DNA of 10,915 nt from Gemmatimonadales bacterium UBA2975 (lineage in GTDB: Bacteria > Gemmatimonadota > Gemmatimonadetes > Longimicrobiales > Gaopeijiaceae): assembly GCA_002348265.1 (NCBI GenBank), contig DEAT01000028.1:597-11511 (forward strand), in the 5' to 3' direction. The position numbers were made by a program, and so were the translations under genes. Positions 1 through 6,946 of this stretch are shown piece after piece. Within the stretch, counting starts at the first letter, position 1. Every line of letters begins with the position of its first letter. The notes under the pieces are model-generated. The model was given only the letters and a program-made list of their open reading frames with translations, had not been told where the DNA came from and searched no databases.

Positions 1-176
1 ACAGTATACTCACGGCGAAGGAATGCCATGGCTCCATCATGAATCTGCTGACCGAGATCAATCATGACCTCGCTGCCCTGATCCTGACGAGTCACATACG
101 CATAAATACCTGCTGCTATTGCCAGCCCCGCCACGCCGAGTGCCCAAGCGTATTCGGTAAAGTCGACGAAATTCAT
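1..176 (-). CDS. hppA: Membrane-bound (ion-translocating) inorganic pyrophosphatase, N-terminal part; 3' end outside the window
   Basis: This family couples hydrolysis of pyrophosphate to pumping of H+ or Na+ across the cytoplasmic membrane. Only the first 58 codons are visible. They show a hydrophobic segment at about residues 11-28 (the first transmembrane helix), then a cytoplasmic stretch ending in IHDGAMAFLRREY, which matches the conserved (I..GA.AFL.REY) signature just after helix 1 of membrane pyrophosphatases. The start is ATG, with AGGGGA 11 nt upstream as ribosome binding site. It begins 46 nt after the pth stop in the same direction, so it may be the last gene of the prs-rplY-pth run. 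The residues that separate K+-dependent from K+-independent types, and H+ from Na+ pumps, lie outside the window. The family call rests on a short but characteristic stretch. Confidence 0.8.
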   Translation of the reverse strand, partial: MNFVDFTEYAWALGVAGLAIAAGIYAYVTRQDQGSEVMIDLGQQIHDGAMAFLRREYT

Positions 177-222
177 TGAATCTGTTGTCCCCTGTATCGT
201 CTTTAAATGATCTGTTTTCCAG

Positions 223-786
223 TCAACGATTGAAGCGATTCATCACCGCTCCTACACCTTCTTCCAACCACATCCCAACTGCATCGGACAACTCTGGAAG
301 TAGCCCGATCACTACGTCTTCATCTTCTTCAGGCATGAGACCTAGAACCCAGTTCGACATGTCGGAACCTTCTGGCTTAACTCCCACCCCTATCCTCAGC
401 CGAGCATACCCGCTCGACCCAAGAGCACCCGACACCGATTTCAACCCGTTATGGCCACCTTCACCACCTTCCGGCCGGAACCGAATGCGCCCCACGTCAA
501 GCGCCGCGTCATCAACCACAACAAGAAGGTCCTCTTTCACCTGAAAACCCTCTAAAGCTTTGAATGACGTTAAAGCCAAACCACTCCGATTCATATATTT
601 AGTCGGTTTCAGAAGCTTAACCTTGATGTCACCAACTTCGCCTTCACTGACAAGTACATTCTCTTCAGGATGAAAGGGTCCGAAATCCCAGTCGTATGCT
701 AGCCGATCTACTACCCACCACCCTACGTTGTGCCTGGTTTGATCATACTCCGGACCAGGATTCCCAAGCCCTAGTACAATTTTCAT
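223..786 (-). CDS. pth: Peptidyl-tRNA hydrolase
   Basis: Pth cleaves the ester bond in peptidyl-tRNAs that fall off the ribosome, freeing tRNA and peptide in the cytosol. The protein is complete at 187 aa, close to the E. coli length. From the chosen ATG the landmarks are GLGNPG with N9, catalytic H19 in TRHN, N66 in KYMNRSG, D92 in VVDDAALDVG, and N113 in GGHNGL. These correspond to the E. coli active-site residues N10, H20, N68, D93 and N114. An in-frame GTG at 798 would add four residues, but the family usually begins right at MKIVLGLGNPG, so I prefer ATG at 786. Neither start has a good Shine-Dalgarno, which suggests coupling to rplY, whose stop is 24 nt upstream. Confidence 0.96.
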   Translation of the reverse strand: MKIVLGLGNPGPEYDQTRHNVGWWVVDRLAYDWDFGPFHPEENVLVSEGEVGDIKVKLLKPTKYMNRSGLALTSFKALEGFQVKEDLLVVVDDAALDVGRIRFRPEGGEGGHNGLKSVSGALGSSGYARLRIGVGVKPEGSDMSNWVLGLMPEEDEDVVIGLLPELSDAVGMWLEEGVGAVMNRFNR

Positions 787-810
787 TCTAGAAGCCACTT
801 AGCAGAGCGG

Positions 811-1476
811 TCAGCCTTCGGAGTCGTCCGTTTCGGCCTCTGAATCTGGGCCAGTGTCACCCTCGGCTGCTCCCTCTTCCTCATCGGTCTCCTCTACTAC
901 AACCTCCTCTTCCGCCTTCGGTGCTGCTACCGAGCAGATCGTTCTCTCCTGAGCAATCGTCACCTCGATATCCTCATCGAACGAAACGTCGGAAACGTGA
1001 AGCACGTCACCTACCGCCATTCCACTGACGTCCACTTCTATTACCTCAGGTATCTTCGATGGAATACAGCGAATCGGAATCTCGTGGATGATTTGTTCTA
1101 GAGATCCACCCTCAAGTCTCACACCTTCGGGTATCCCCACTAGGTTGAGCGGAATCTCTACGTCTACCGCTACACCCTTCTGGATGCGGAGAAAATCCAC
1201 GTGCAAAAGGGTCGCTTTCCACGGATGAGTCTGGATTTCTCGAACCAGAGTCTGCACCGATCCTTTTTCCCCTTCAACTTCAAGATCGACGATAGTGTTT
1301 TCCACCGAGATTCTTCGAAACAGGTAGTCCGCCTCATGCGTATCAAGAGCGAGGTGGATGGGGGCCTCATCCCCGCCATATAGAACAGCTGGAGTCTGGC
1401 CAGCCTGTCGCATCTTACGGGCTACGCTTTTCCCCGCCTCGTCTCGGCGTAATGCCTTCAGTATCGTGTCAGTCAT
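811..1476 (-). CDS. rplY: 50S ribosomal protein L25 (long, TL5/Ctc type) with an acidic C-terminal tail
   Basis: L25 binds 5S rRNA in the large ribosomal subunit. This 221-aa protein is the two-domain form (TL5/Ctc), not the short E. coli form. Residues 1 to about 95 are the 5S-binding beta-barrel domain, with AGQTPAVLYGG at 25-35 and LLHVDFLRI at 90-98. Residues about 100-185 are the second TL5 domain, including GVRLEGGSLEQIIHEI at 118-133. Residues 189-221 form a tail with 17 Asp/Glu out of 33 and no basic residue. The ATG at 1474-1476 follows AGAGG with 10-nt spacing. The gene lies 52 nt after prs and 24 nt before pth. prs-rplY-pth is a widespread arrangement, probably one transcript. Identity is firm; the function of the tail is unknown. 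Confidence 0.95.
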   Translation of the reverse strand: MTDTILKALRRDEAGKSVARKMRQAGQTPAVLYGGDEAPIHLALDTHEADYLFRRISVENTIVDLEVEGEKGSVQTLVREIQTHPWKATLLHVDFLRIQKGVAVDVEIPLNLVGIPEGVRLEGGSLEQIIHEIPIRCIPSKIPEVIEVDVSGMAVGDVLHVSDVSFDEDIEVTIAQERTICSVAAPKAEEEVVVEETDEEEGAAEGDTGPDSEAETDDSEG

Positions 1477-1498
1477 ATCTCTAGTTCCTCTGATTATC

Positions 1499-1522
1499 GG
1501 CCCCTGGGCGATCCCAGGGCCC
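1499..1522 (-). other. GC-rich hairpin between prs and rplY
   Basis: In the transcript, CCCTGGG and CCCAGGG pair over a 4-nt loop, giving a 7-bp GC-rich stem. One mismatch and two more G-C pairs extend it. It sits 6 nt after the prs stop codon and 22 nt before the rplY start. No run of U follows, so it is not a standard intrinsic terminator. It could be an RNA processing or stability element, or a partial attenuator that lowers rplY expression relative to prs. The pairing is visible; the role is inferred. Confidence 0.45.
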
Positions 1523-1528
1523 TTTCCC

Positions 1529-2494
1529 TCAGTTGTCAGGAAGCATCTCGAAGAGTTGGCTTACCGATTCACTCGAGTGCACATGGTCGATCGCCTTCGC
1601 GAGAAGGTCGCCGACCGAAAGAATCTTTAGGTTATCGAACCGCTTGTTCTCTGGAATATGAATCGTGTTCGTGACCACCATTTCTTCCAGTGGAGCATTA
1701 CTCAGCCGTTCAACGGCAGGCCCGGAAAGTAACGCATGCGTTGCCGCCGCATAAACCGCCTTGGCCCCTCTTTCCTTCAGAGCCACTACAGCATTAGAAA
1801 GCGTACCCGCGGTATCAACCATGTCGTCTACAAGAAGACAATTCATGCCCTCCACGTCACCCACTACATTGAGTACCTCGGACATGTTCGCCTTTGGCCT
1901 TCTCTTGTCGATTATAGCGAAGCTCGCACCAAGACGCTTACCGAAACCGCGAGCCATCTTAGCCGAACCCACATCCGGGGCCACTACGACCAGATCTTCT
2001 AATTTCTTGTCACGGAAGTACTTGGTAAAAACAGGCGCGGCGTACAGGTGGTCCACAGGAATGTCGAAGAAACCCTGGATCTGGTGCTGGTGAAAGTCAA
2101 TCGACACCACTCGATCAGCACCTGCCGCCACAATGAGATTCGCGACTAGCTTAGCTCCTATCGCGACACGTGGCTGATCTTTGCGGTCCTGTCTTCCGTA
2201 TCCAAAATACGGAATGACCGCCGTAACTCGAGCGGCACTGGCTCGACGAGCCGCGTCAGCCAGTAACAGGAGTTCCATGATAGTGTCGGCCGGAGCATTC
2301 GTGGATTGGATGATAAACACATCTCGCCCTCTCGCGTTCTGATCGATCCGCGCGAAAATCTCGCCGTCTGCGAACTGTTGGATGGTGGCGCCATCAGGGG
2401 ACTCGCCAATGATGCTCCCGATCTCGGAAGCAAGCGGACGATTCGCCCGGCCTGAAAGAAGGAGGAGCGGTCCCCGTCTGTACGTGTCGTCCAT
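1529..2494 (-). CDS. prs: Ribose-phosphate pyrophosphokinase (PRPP synthetase, class I)
   Basis: Prs transfers pyrophosphate from ATP to ribose 5-phosphate, making PRPP for nucleotide, histidine, tryptophan and NAD synthesis. The 321-aa length is standard. Visible landmarks are SGRANRPLA at 14-22, FADGE at 41-45, the ATP-site segment YFGYGRQDRK at 96-105, H135 in DFHQHQIQGFF, the flexible-loop K197 in IDKRRP, and the PRPP-binding loop VDDMVDTAGT at 222-231. Position 100 is Gly where the family usually has Ala (YFGYARQDRK), and position 136 is Gln where Ala is common; both seem tolerable. The ATG lacks a clear Shine-Dalgarno. A promoter with a 17-bp spacer lies just upstream, predicting a leader of about 35 nt. 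It is the first gene of the prs-rplY-pth run. Confidence 0.97.
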   Translation of the reverse strand: MDDTYRRGPLLLLSGRANRPLASEIGSIIGESPDGATIQQFADGEIFARIDQNARGRDVFIIQSTNAPADTIMELLLLADAARRASAARVTAVIPYFGYGRQDRKDQPRVAIGAKLVANLIVAAGADRVVSIDFHQHQIQGFFDIPVDHLYAAPVFTKYFRDKKLEDLVVVAPDVGSAKMARGFGKRLGASFAIIDKRRPKANMSEVLNVVGDVEGMNCLLVDDMVDTAGTLSNAVVALKERGAKAVYAAATHALLSGPAVERLSNAPLEEMVVTNTIHIPENKRFDNLKILSVGDLLAKAIDHVHSSESVSQLFEMLPDN

Positions 2495-2534
2495 GAGGGC
2501 TTCGATTTTGTGGCGGTCGAGAGAACAGCGCGGA

Positions 2535-2563
2535 AAGCTAGGAAGCCCGGGTCAGAGGGTCAA
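2535..2563 (-). promoter_or_regulatory. Sigma-70-type promoter for prs
   Basis: Read on the minus strand, TTGACC (2563-2558) and TAGCTT (2540-2535) are separated by 17 nt, the best spacing for a housekeeping sigma factor. Transcription would begin near 2528, about 35 nt before the prs ATG. The tRNA-Gln promoter nearby has a near-identical layout (TTGAAC, 18 nt, TAGCAT), which strengthens both calls. The motif is seen directly; activity is inferred. Confidence 0.6.
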
Positions 2564-2635
2564 CGCGTCCCTTTCACTTAGGAAATCTCTGTCGACTCCG
2601 CATCCGACCTGTCCACTGCGCTGAGAACCAGAGCA

Positions 2636-2651
2636 GATCCCATGATCCCAT
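2636..2651. repeat. Short tandem repeat, two copies of GATCCCAT
   Basis: Two perfect 8-bp copies sit end to end in the noncoding stretch between tRNA-Gln and the prs promoter. The stretch 2564-2691 holds no gene I can support and no convincing terminator hairpin. The repeat may be simple slippage; nothing ties it to a function. Confidence 0.4.
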
Positions 2652-2691
2652 AGAATCCGCAGGAAGCATCAGCGAGAGATAACAGGAACAA

Positions 2692-2762
2692 TTGGCCCGG
2701 GTGGATTCGAACCACCATTACCGCTTCCAAAGAGCGGGGTCTTGCCATTAGACGACGGGCCA
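2692..2762 (-). tRNA. tRNA-Gln (anticodon UUG), CCA not encoded
   Basis: The 71-nt sequence folds as a complete cloverleaf. The acceptor stem pairs TGGCCCG with CGGGCCA, followed by discriminator A. The anticodon stem CCGCT/AGCGG holds loop CTTTGGA with anticodon TTG, reading CAA (and CAG by wobble). The T arm is GGTGG/CCACC around TTCGAAT. The weak U1-A72 first pair is typical of glutamine tRNAs. The base after the discriminator is T, so CCA must be added after transcription, presumably by the Cca enzyme encoded at 8401-9687. It lies between ispE and prs, a position also known in Pseudomonas. Confidence 0.96.
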
Positions 2763-2770
2763 GTGACCCA

Positions 2771-2800
2771 ATGCTACCAGAACGGTCGATCTCAGTTCAA
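2771..2800 (-). promoter_or_regulatory. Sigma-70-type promoter for tRNA-Gln
   Basis: On the minus strand, TTGAAC (2800-2795) and TAGCAT (2776-2771) are separated by 18 nt. The -10 ends 8 nt before the mature tRNA 5' end, so initiation would fall almost at the tRNA, leaving only a very short 5' leader for RNase P. This gives the tRNA a transcript independent of ispE. Confidence 0.6.
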
Positions 2801-2826
2801 CCCCTGTCAGCCTCACTAACGTTGAT

Positions 2827-3783
2827 CTAGGCCAATTCTACCCCCGGCATGTTAACAAGCGTAAGACCCGACAACACAGGCCAGCCAAGTGAGTCCGTGA
2901 GCTCAGAGCATATCATATCAATCTTAGGGAACCCGACAGCATCATCGAAGAGCGCGAATGATGCTGAGCCGCTTCCCGATAACATGGTAACACGCGCACC
3001 TGCCTCCGCGAGCCCTGACAGTGAATTCTCTACCGACTCATGAAGAGCAGACACGATCACCTGAAAGTCATTAATCCCTTCACCATCTAGCAAACCTTCC
3101 CACGTCACATCGGTCCCTATCGCGGGAAGAGCGAACGACCGTGATTGATCGCGCGACCCAGCCAGAGCGCGGTAAGCATCCTTCGTTGACACATGCACTG
3201 GTGGGATAGCGACCGCTATGGGCCTCTGTGGCAAGGGATCAATCTGCTCAATACAGTCGCCCCTACCTGTGCCGATCGCCGTGGTGGAGTCCCCGAGAAA
3301 GAACGCAACGTCGGAACCAATTCCACGAGCGATATCATTGAGCATGTTCTTGTCGGTGAAGGCGGTGAGTTTAGCCAAGCACCGGATCACAGCTGCCGCG
3401 TCCGAAGACCCTCCGCCGAGTCCCGCTCCAGCCGGAATCAACTTTTTAAGATTGATTTCGACATGTCCGACCTTACCTGTTTGTTCCATGAACGCAGCGG
3501 CTGCCCGCCAAGCTAGATTCTCATCATCAGAGCCAAGGTCCGGTCCGTCTAACGACATATAAATCATGGGCTTAGCCAATTTCTCTCCGCTAACGCATTG
3601 GCGAAACTTTACCTCGATTTCGTCGAAGACAGAGATGGCCTGAAAGATCGTTGCGACCTCGTGAAACCCGTCATCCCTTCTGGAACCGACTAAAAGAGTG
3701 AGGTTTAGCTTGGCTGGTGCCCGCGTCCGAGCAACGCGATTTAGTTCATCCATAACTGACACGCCCCCGGAATACCTTGTCAC
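2827..3783 (-). CDS. ispE: 4-diphosphocytidyl-2-C-methyl-D-erythritol kinase
   Basis: IspE phosphorylates CDP-methylerythritol with ATP in the MEP pathway to isopentenyl diphosphate; it is a cytosolic GHMP-family kinase. Counting from the GTG at 3783 (318 aa), the landmarks are APAKLNL with K25, the ATP-binding glycine loop PAGAGLGGGSSDAA at 117-130, catalytic D158 in GSDVAFF, NDFQ at 238-241, and the third GHMP motif MLSGSGSASFALF at 267-279. All key positions are intact. The GTG overlaps the upstream stop in a GTGA, and AGGAGG lies 13 nt before it. An in-frame ATG at 3753 would give 309 aa and also fits the family, so the exact start is undecided. It is the last gene of the pdxJ unit. Confidence 0.95.
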   Translation of the reverse strand: MTRYSGGVSVMDELNRVARTRAPAKLNLTLLVGSRRDDGFHEVATIFQAISVFDEIEVKFRQCVSGEKLAKPMIYMSLDGPDLGSDDENLAWRAAAAFMEQTGKVGHVEINLKKLIPAGAGLGGGSSDAAAVIRCLAKLTAFTDKNMLNDIARGIGSDVAFFLGDSTTAIGTGRGDCIEQIDPLPQRPIAVAIPPVHVSTKDAYRALAGSRDQSRSFALPAIGTDVTWEGLLDGEGINDFQVIVSALHESVENSLSGLAEAGARVTMLSGSGSASFALFDDAVGFPKIDMICSELTDSLGWPVLSGLTLVNMPGVELA

Positions 3784-4811
3784 GCGTCAACTCTGGCCTC
3801 CTGCACCTGCTCTTGGGCCGAACCGATATCCCCTAAAGAGAATCCCAACTTCCATGTATACCACAGACCAATCGCAGTGATCGGGATCCAACCACCGAAA
3901 TGGTAAGCAAACGCGAAGGCTAGCGATTGTGTCTCCGGCACACCGTAAACGGTAGTTAGCGCAAAATTTGCAGACGCATGAAACGTTCCGAAAAAGCCCG
4001 GCGCTGAAGGGAGTGCGACACCAAATCCTACTACAGCCTCCGTGAACATCGCAGAAAACCAGCCGGTATCGATGTCAAACGCGAGCATACCCAACCAAAA
4101 TGAAAGACCGTGCCACATCCAGAAGAAAAACGACCAAGAAAACCCTATTGCTAGTAGCCTCGGATCACGCATGATAGCCATCGACTCTAACAGTCCTTCT
4201 AGAAGCCGAAGCGCTCGGAGGCCCCATACCTCAGGAAGGACTCGGGAAGCTATACGAGCACTCGCCATGAATTGTCTTGGAAGGGTCGCCATCAGAACAA
4301 GAACAATGAGCACGCCCAGAACAAGTGCCACTGCGCCTTGGAAGATCGCGAGTCCTCCTCCCTCAAACACTGCGGTAACGTCCGGGAAGGACGGAGTGAA
4401 GACTGGGATCACCAAGAAAAGAAGTAGAATAACACCGTCCATGAAGCGCTCGACCACTAGACTGCCAAATGCAGCGGTTATGCTGACGGGTTCCAAACGG
4501 CTCAGCGCGTAGGGCCGAGCGAACTCCCCTATTCGTGCAGGCAAAATATTATTCGCCATGAAGCCAATTGACACACTAGCAAAACGGGACTGCAGTTGAC
4601 TCTCAGGAAGCACCGGCAGGAGGAGGATTCTCCAGCGCATTGCCCTAATCACGAAGCCAAAAGTTGCTACTAGAACCGATGCGGAAAGAAGTAGCACGTC
4701 ACCCTTTGCGATATTCGCGATTACGTCCGCGAAGTCGACGTCTTTCATAACGAACCATAAGAGAAAAACGGTTAGAAAGATGCCAAAGGCCGTTTTACCA
4801 GAGTGTTTCAC
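3780..4811 (-). CDS. Flippase-like multi-pass membrane protein (UPF0104 / YbhN / lysylphosphatidylglycerol synthase TM-region family)
   Basis: The 343-aa protein has about eight to nine hydrophobic segments, including about 8-22, 37-55, 112-137, 157-176, 219-243, 253-269 and 305-322. It carries the family landmarks RAMRWRILL at 56-64, NNILPARIGEFARPYAL at 87-103, VVERFMDG at 119-126 and PSAPGFFGTFHA at 268-279. The fold is that of the MprF flippase domain. Members are linked to moving lipids or lipid-linked sugars across the membrane, and no soluble synthase domain is fused here. It starts with GTG inside the pdxJ stop and ends inside the ispE start, 4 nt shared each time, so translation is probably coupled. 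The substrate is unknown. Co-transcription with an isoprenoid enzyme makes a polyprenyl-linked cargo a guess worth testing. Confidence 0.85.
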   Translation of the reverse strand: MKHSGKTAFGIFLTVFLLWFVMKDVDFADVIANIAKGDVLLLSASVLVATFGFVIRAMRWRILLLPVLPESQLQSRFASVSIGFMANNILPARIGEFARPYALSRLEPVSITAAFGSLVVERFMDGVILLLFLVIPVFTPSFPDVTAVFEGGGLAIFQGAVALVLGVLIVLVLMATLPRQFMASARIASRVLPEVWGLRALRLLEGLLESMAIMRDPRLLAIGFSWSFFFWMWHGLSFWLGMLAFDIDTGWFSAMFTEAVVGFGVALPSAPGFFGTFHASANFALTTVYGVPETQSLAFAFAYHFGGWIPITAIGLWYTWKLGFSLGDIGSAQEQVQEARVDA

Positions 4812-5536
4812 GAAGTACGAGCTCTCCGGATCAGATCCACCATCTCACTCACTGCCCTCTCAATACCGACAAGCACAGAACGCGAGATTATTGAGTGCCC
4901 AATATTTAGCTCTTCGAGTTCCGAGATAGCAGCCACCTCAGTCACGTTATCATACGTCAGGCCATGACCCGCATGTACTGCGAGACCTAACGAACGAGCT
5001 AGACTTGCTGCTTTCGCGAGCCGCCTAAGCTGCTGCATTCTTTCTGAATTACTGGTGTTTGCATACTCGCCCGTATGCAACTCTATAGCTTCGACACCGA
5101 GATCAGCAGACACCCTGATCACATCAGGGTCTGGGTCAACAAAGAGCGACGTTCGAATTCCCTCTTGCTTCAGATGTCTCGTCGCGTCAGCTACCGACTT
5201 GAACGCTTCATTGTTGCATAATGCTATGCCACCCTCTGTTGTAACCTCTTCTCGTTTCTCCGGCACAATCGTTACCTGAGTGGGTCGCCACTCACATGCC
5301 AATGCCAGCATCTCCTCCACTGCGGCAACTTCCAGATTTACCGGCGTTGTCGCCATCTTCATCAGGAGATCGACATCTCGATCCTGTATGTGCCGCCTAT
5401 CCTCGCGCAGATGAACTGTTATTCCATCTGCTCCAGCCTCCTCAGTTATTAGGGCTGCGCGCACGGGGTCTGGCTCGTCAGTCATTCTAGCCTGCCGGAC
5501 AGTCGCAACGTGGTCGACGTTCACATATAATCGCAT
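4808..5536 (-). CDS. pdxJ: Pyridoxine 5'-phosphate synthase
   Basis: PdxJ condenses 1-deoxy-D-xylulose 5-phosphate with 3-amino-2-oxopropyl phosphate to give pyridoxine 5'-phosphate, the ring-forming step of DXP-dependent vitamin B6 synthesis. From the chosen ATG it has 242 aa, essentially the E. coli length. Landmarks are VNVDH at 5-9, ITVHLREDRRHI at 39-50 (histidines 42 and 49), NLE at 67-69, IELHTGEYA at 151-159, VHAGHGL at 187-193 and NIGHS at 211-215, all conserved around the TIM-barrel active site. An in-frame GTG at 5554 would add six residues, but the family normally begins just before the first strand. It heads the pdxJ-flippase-ispE unit and is separated from hflX by a noncoding gap. 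Confidence 0.96.
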   Translation of the reverse strand: MRLYVNVDHVATVRQARMTDEPDPVRAALITEEAGADGITVHLREDRRHIQDRDVDLLMKMATTPVNLEVAAVEEMLALACEWRPTQVTIVPEKREEVTTEGGIALCNNEAFKSVADATRHLKQEGIRTSLFVDPDPDVIRVSADLGVEAIELHTGEYANTSNSERMQQLRRLAKAASLARSLGLAVHAGHGLTYDNVTEVAAISELEELNIGHSIISRSVLVGIERAVSEMVDLIRRARTS

Positions 5537-5577
5537 ATCTCTATCCAGTTTCACCGATCGCCACTAGAGAAGTGACG

Positions 5578-5597
5578 GTTGAAATACTTGTTGAAAT
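5578..5597. repeat. Two 8-bp direct repeats (GTTGAAAT) upstream of pdxJ
   Basis: GTTGAAAT occurs at 5578-5585 and 5590-5597, a period of 12 bp, in the AT-rich gap between hflX and pdxJ. Read toward pdxJ it is ATTTCAAC, about 42-61 nt before the ATG. I could not find a convincing -35/-10 pair here. The repeat may be part of a regulatory site or chance in AT-rich DNA. Confidence 0.35.
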
Positions 5598-5642
5598 TCC
5601 TATACACGTCGAGATCTAATTTTAGTCCAAATAACATGAGGC

Positions 5643-6887
5643 TTACGCGACCTCTAAAATCTTCACTCCGTCTCGTGTGGTGAGCTTACTGAGAACGCGA
5701 TGAGGCAAACGTGCAGTCAGATGCACATCCAGTGCGTGATCCGATCGCCCAACGACCTCACCCTCTCTAAATACAATGGCTATTGCTTCACCATCAACGA
5801 CCGGGATGCTGATGACAACACTTGTCAGGCGTCGTCGCATCCGTGTCCTGAGAGTCTCCTTCAATGACTCGAGGGACTCCTCCTCATGAGCGCTCACAAA
5901 TACCGCTGGTGTTGGCTCTAGGGCGCGGGTACGCCTCTCCAGCGCATCCCGCTCTGCACTGCCAATCCGGTCTATCTTATTAAACACCAGGATCTCATCT
6001 TGATCATTGAGCGAGAGTTCTCCGAGCACGTCGAGGGCGACTCCTCTCTGTTCCCCCCAATCGGGACTTGAAGAATCAACAACGTGAAGAAGGACATCCG
6101 CCTCACCTGCCTCTTCTAAAGTAGACCGAAACGACGCTACCAAATGATGTGGTAGTTTCCGTATGAAGCCTACAGTATCGGTCATCAGTGTCTGGTAGCC
6201 TCCTCCTAGGTCTACGTTTCGAGTTGCTGAGTCAAGCGTAGCGAACAAGCGATCCTCAACGAAAAGATCTGCACCAGACAGAGCTCGGAGAAGAGAAGAC
6301 TTTCCGACATTGGTGTAGCCCACAAGCGCCACTCGAAATAGACCTTCTCGAGACTTGCGCTGAATCGCTCTGGCCTTGGCTACCTCGCGGAGCTTTCGCT
6401 TCAGATCACCGATGCGCGCGCCAATGAGCCTTCGGTCGGTCTCGAGCTGGGTCTCGCCCGGGCCGCGGAGACCAATCCCCCCACGAATTCGCGACAGGTG
6501 ATTCCACATCCGGCTCAGGCGAGGCAAAAGATACTCTAGCTGAGCAAGCTCTACCTGCATTCGTGCTTCGCTAGACCGCGCGCGTGTGGCGAATATATCA
6601 AGAATCAGCTCAGAGCGATCCATCACCCGGACGTTGATGAGCTCTTCGAGGTTCTTACCCTGCGCAGGGCTAAGTTCCTCGTCGAAGATTACCAAGTTAG
6701 CGGCCCGCTCCAACACCATTTCACCCAGAAACTTGGCCTTGCCTTTACCCAAATAATATCGTGGATGGGGGGCGTCTAATCTCTGAACCAGCGATCCAAC
6801 GACCTCTCCACCGGCAGTGTCGGTGAGCCGGGCCAATTCGTGCAGATGTTCATCTGTCACGTCCCGCGCCTCAGACCGACTCGGCAC
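5643..6887 (-). CDS. hflX: GTPase HflX (N-terminus probably extends to about 6944)
   Basis: HflX is a ribosome-associated GTPase that splits stalled or stress-damaged 70S ribosomes. Counting from the GTG at 6887 (414 aa), residues 1 to about 180 are the N-terminal HflX domain, with YLGKGK at 45-50, FDEELSPAQGKNLEE at 68-82 and the glycine-rich RGPGETQLETDRR at 141-153. The G domain has G1 GYTNVGKSS at 190-198, G2 TLDSATR at 217-223, DTVGF at 237-241 and NKID at 303-306. A smaller C-terminal domain follows. The frame stays open upstream back to a TAA at 6977-6975, and this stretch encodes RAIIVGV, the first conserved strand of HflX, so GTG 6887 is probably too short. There is no ATG, GTG or TTG there; AUA at 6944 has the best-placed ribosome binding site. 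The 3' neighbour is pdxJ. Confidence 0.95.
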   Translation of the reverse strand: MPSRSEARDVTDEHLHELARLTDTAGGEVVGSLVQRLDAPHPRYYLGKGKAKFLGEMVLERAANLVIFDEELSPAQGKNLEELINVRVMDRSELILDIFATRARSSEARMQVELAQLEYLLPRLSRMWNHLSRIRGGIGLRGPGETQLETDRRLIGARIGDLKRKLREVAKARAIQRKSREGLFRVALVGYTNVGKSSLLRALSGADLFVEDRLFATLDSATRNVDLGGGYQTLMTDTVGFIRKLPHHLVASFRSTLEEAGEADVLLHVVDSSSPDWGEQRGVALDVLGELSLNDQDEILVFNKIDRIGSAERDALERRTRALEPTPAVFVSAHEEESLESLKETLRTRMRRRLTSVVISIPVVDGEAIAIVFREGEVVGRSDHALDVHLTARLPHRVLSKLTTRDGVKILEVA

Positions 6888-6946
6888 TCCGACGATAATC
6901 GCCCTGTCGACTGGCGTTCGCAGATCAATTAGTTGCGTAGGTATCC

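Noticed and set aside
177..225. Promoter for hppA (TTGACT overlapping the pth stop)
   Set aside because: No hexamer resembling TATAAT lies at suitable spacing; co-transcription with pth over a 46-nt gap is simpler.
4042..4512. Plus-strand open frame of 156 codons
   Set aside because: It is antisense to the well-supported flippase-like gene, with a Ser/Arg/Thr-rich product typical of shadow frames.
5112..5130. 8-bp perfect stem with 3-nt loop inside pdxJ
   Set aside because: It falls within conserved coding sequence, and about one such stem is expected by chance in a window of this size. No U-tract or gap makes it a terminator.
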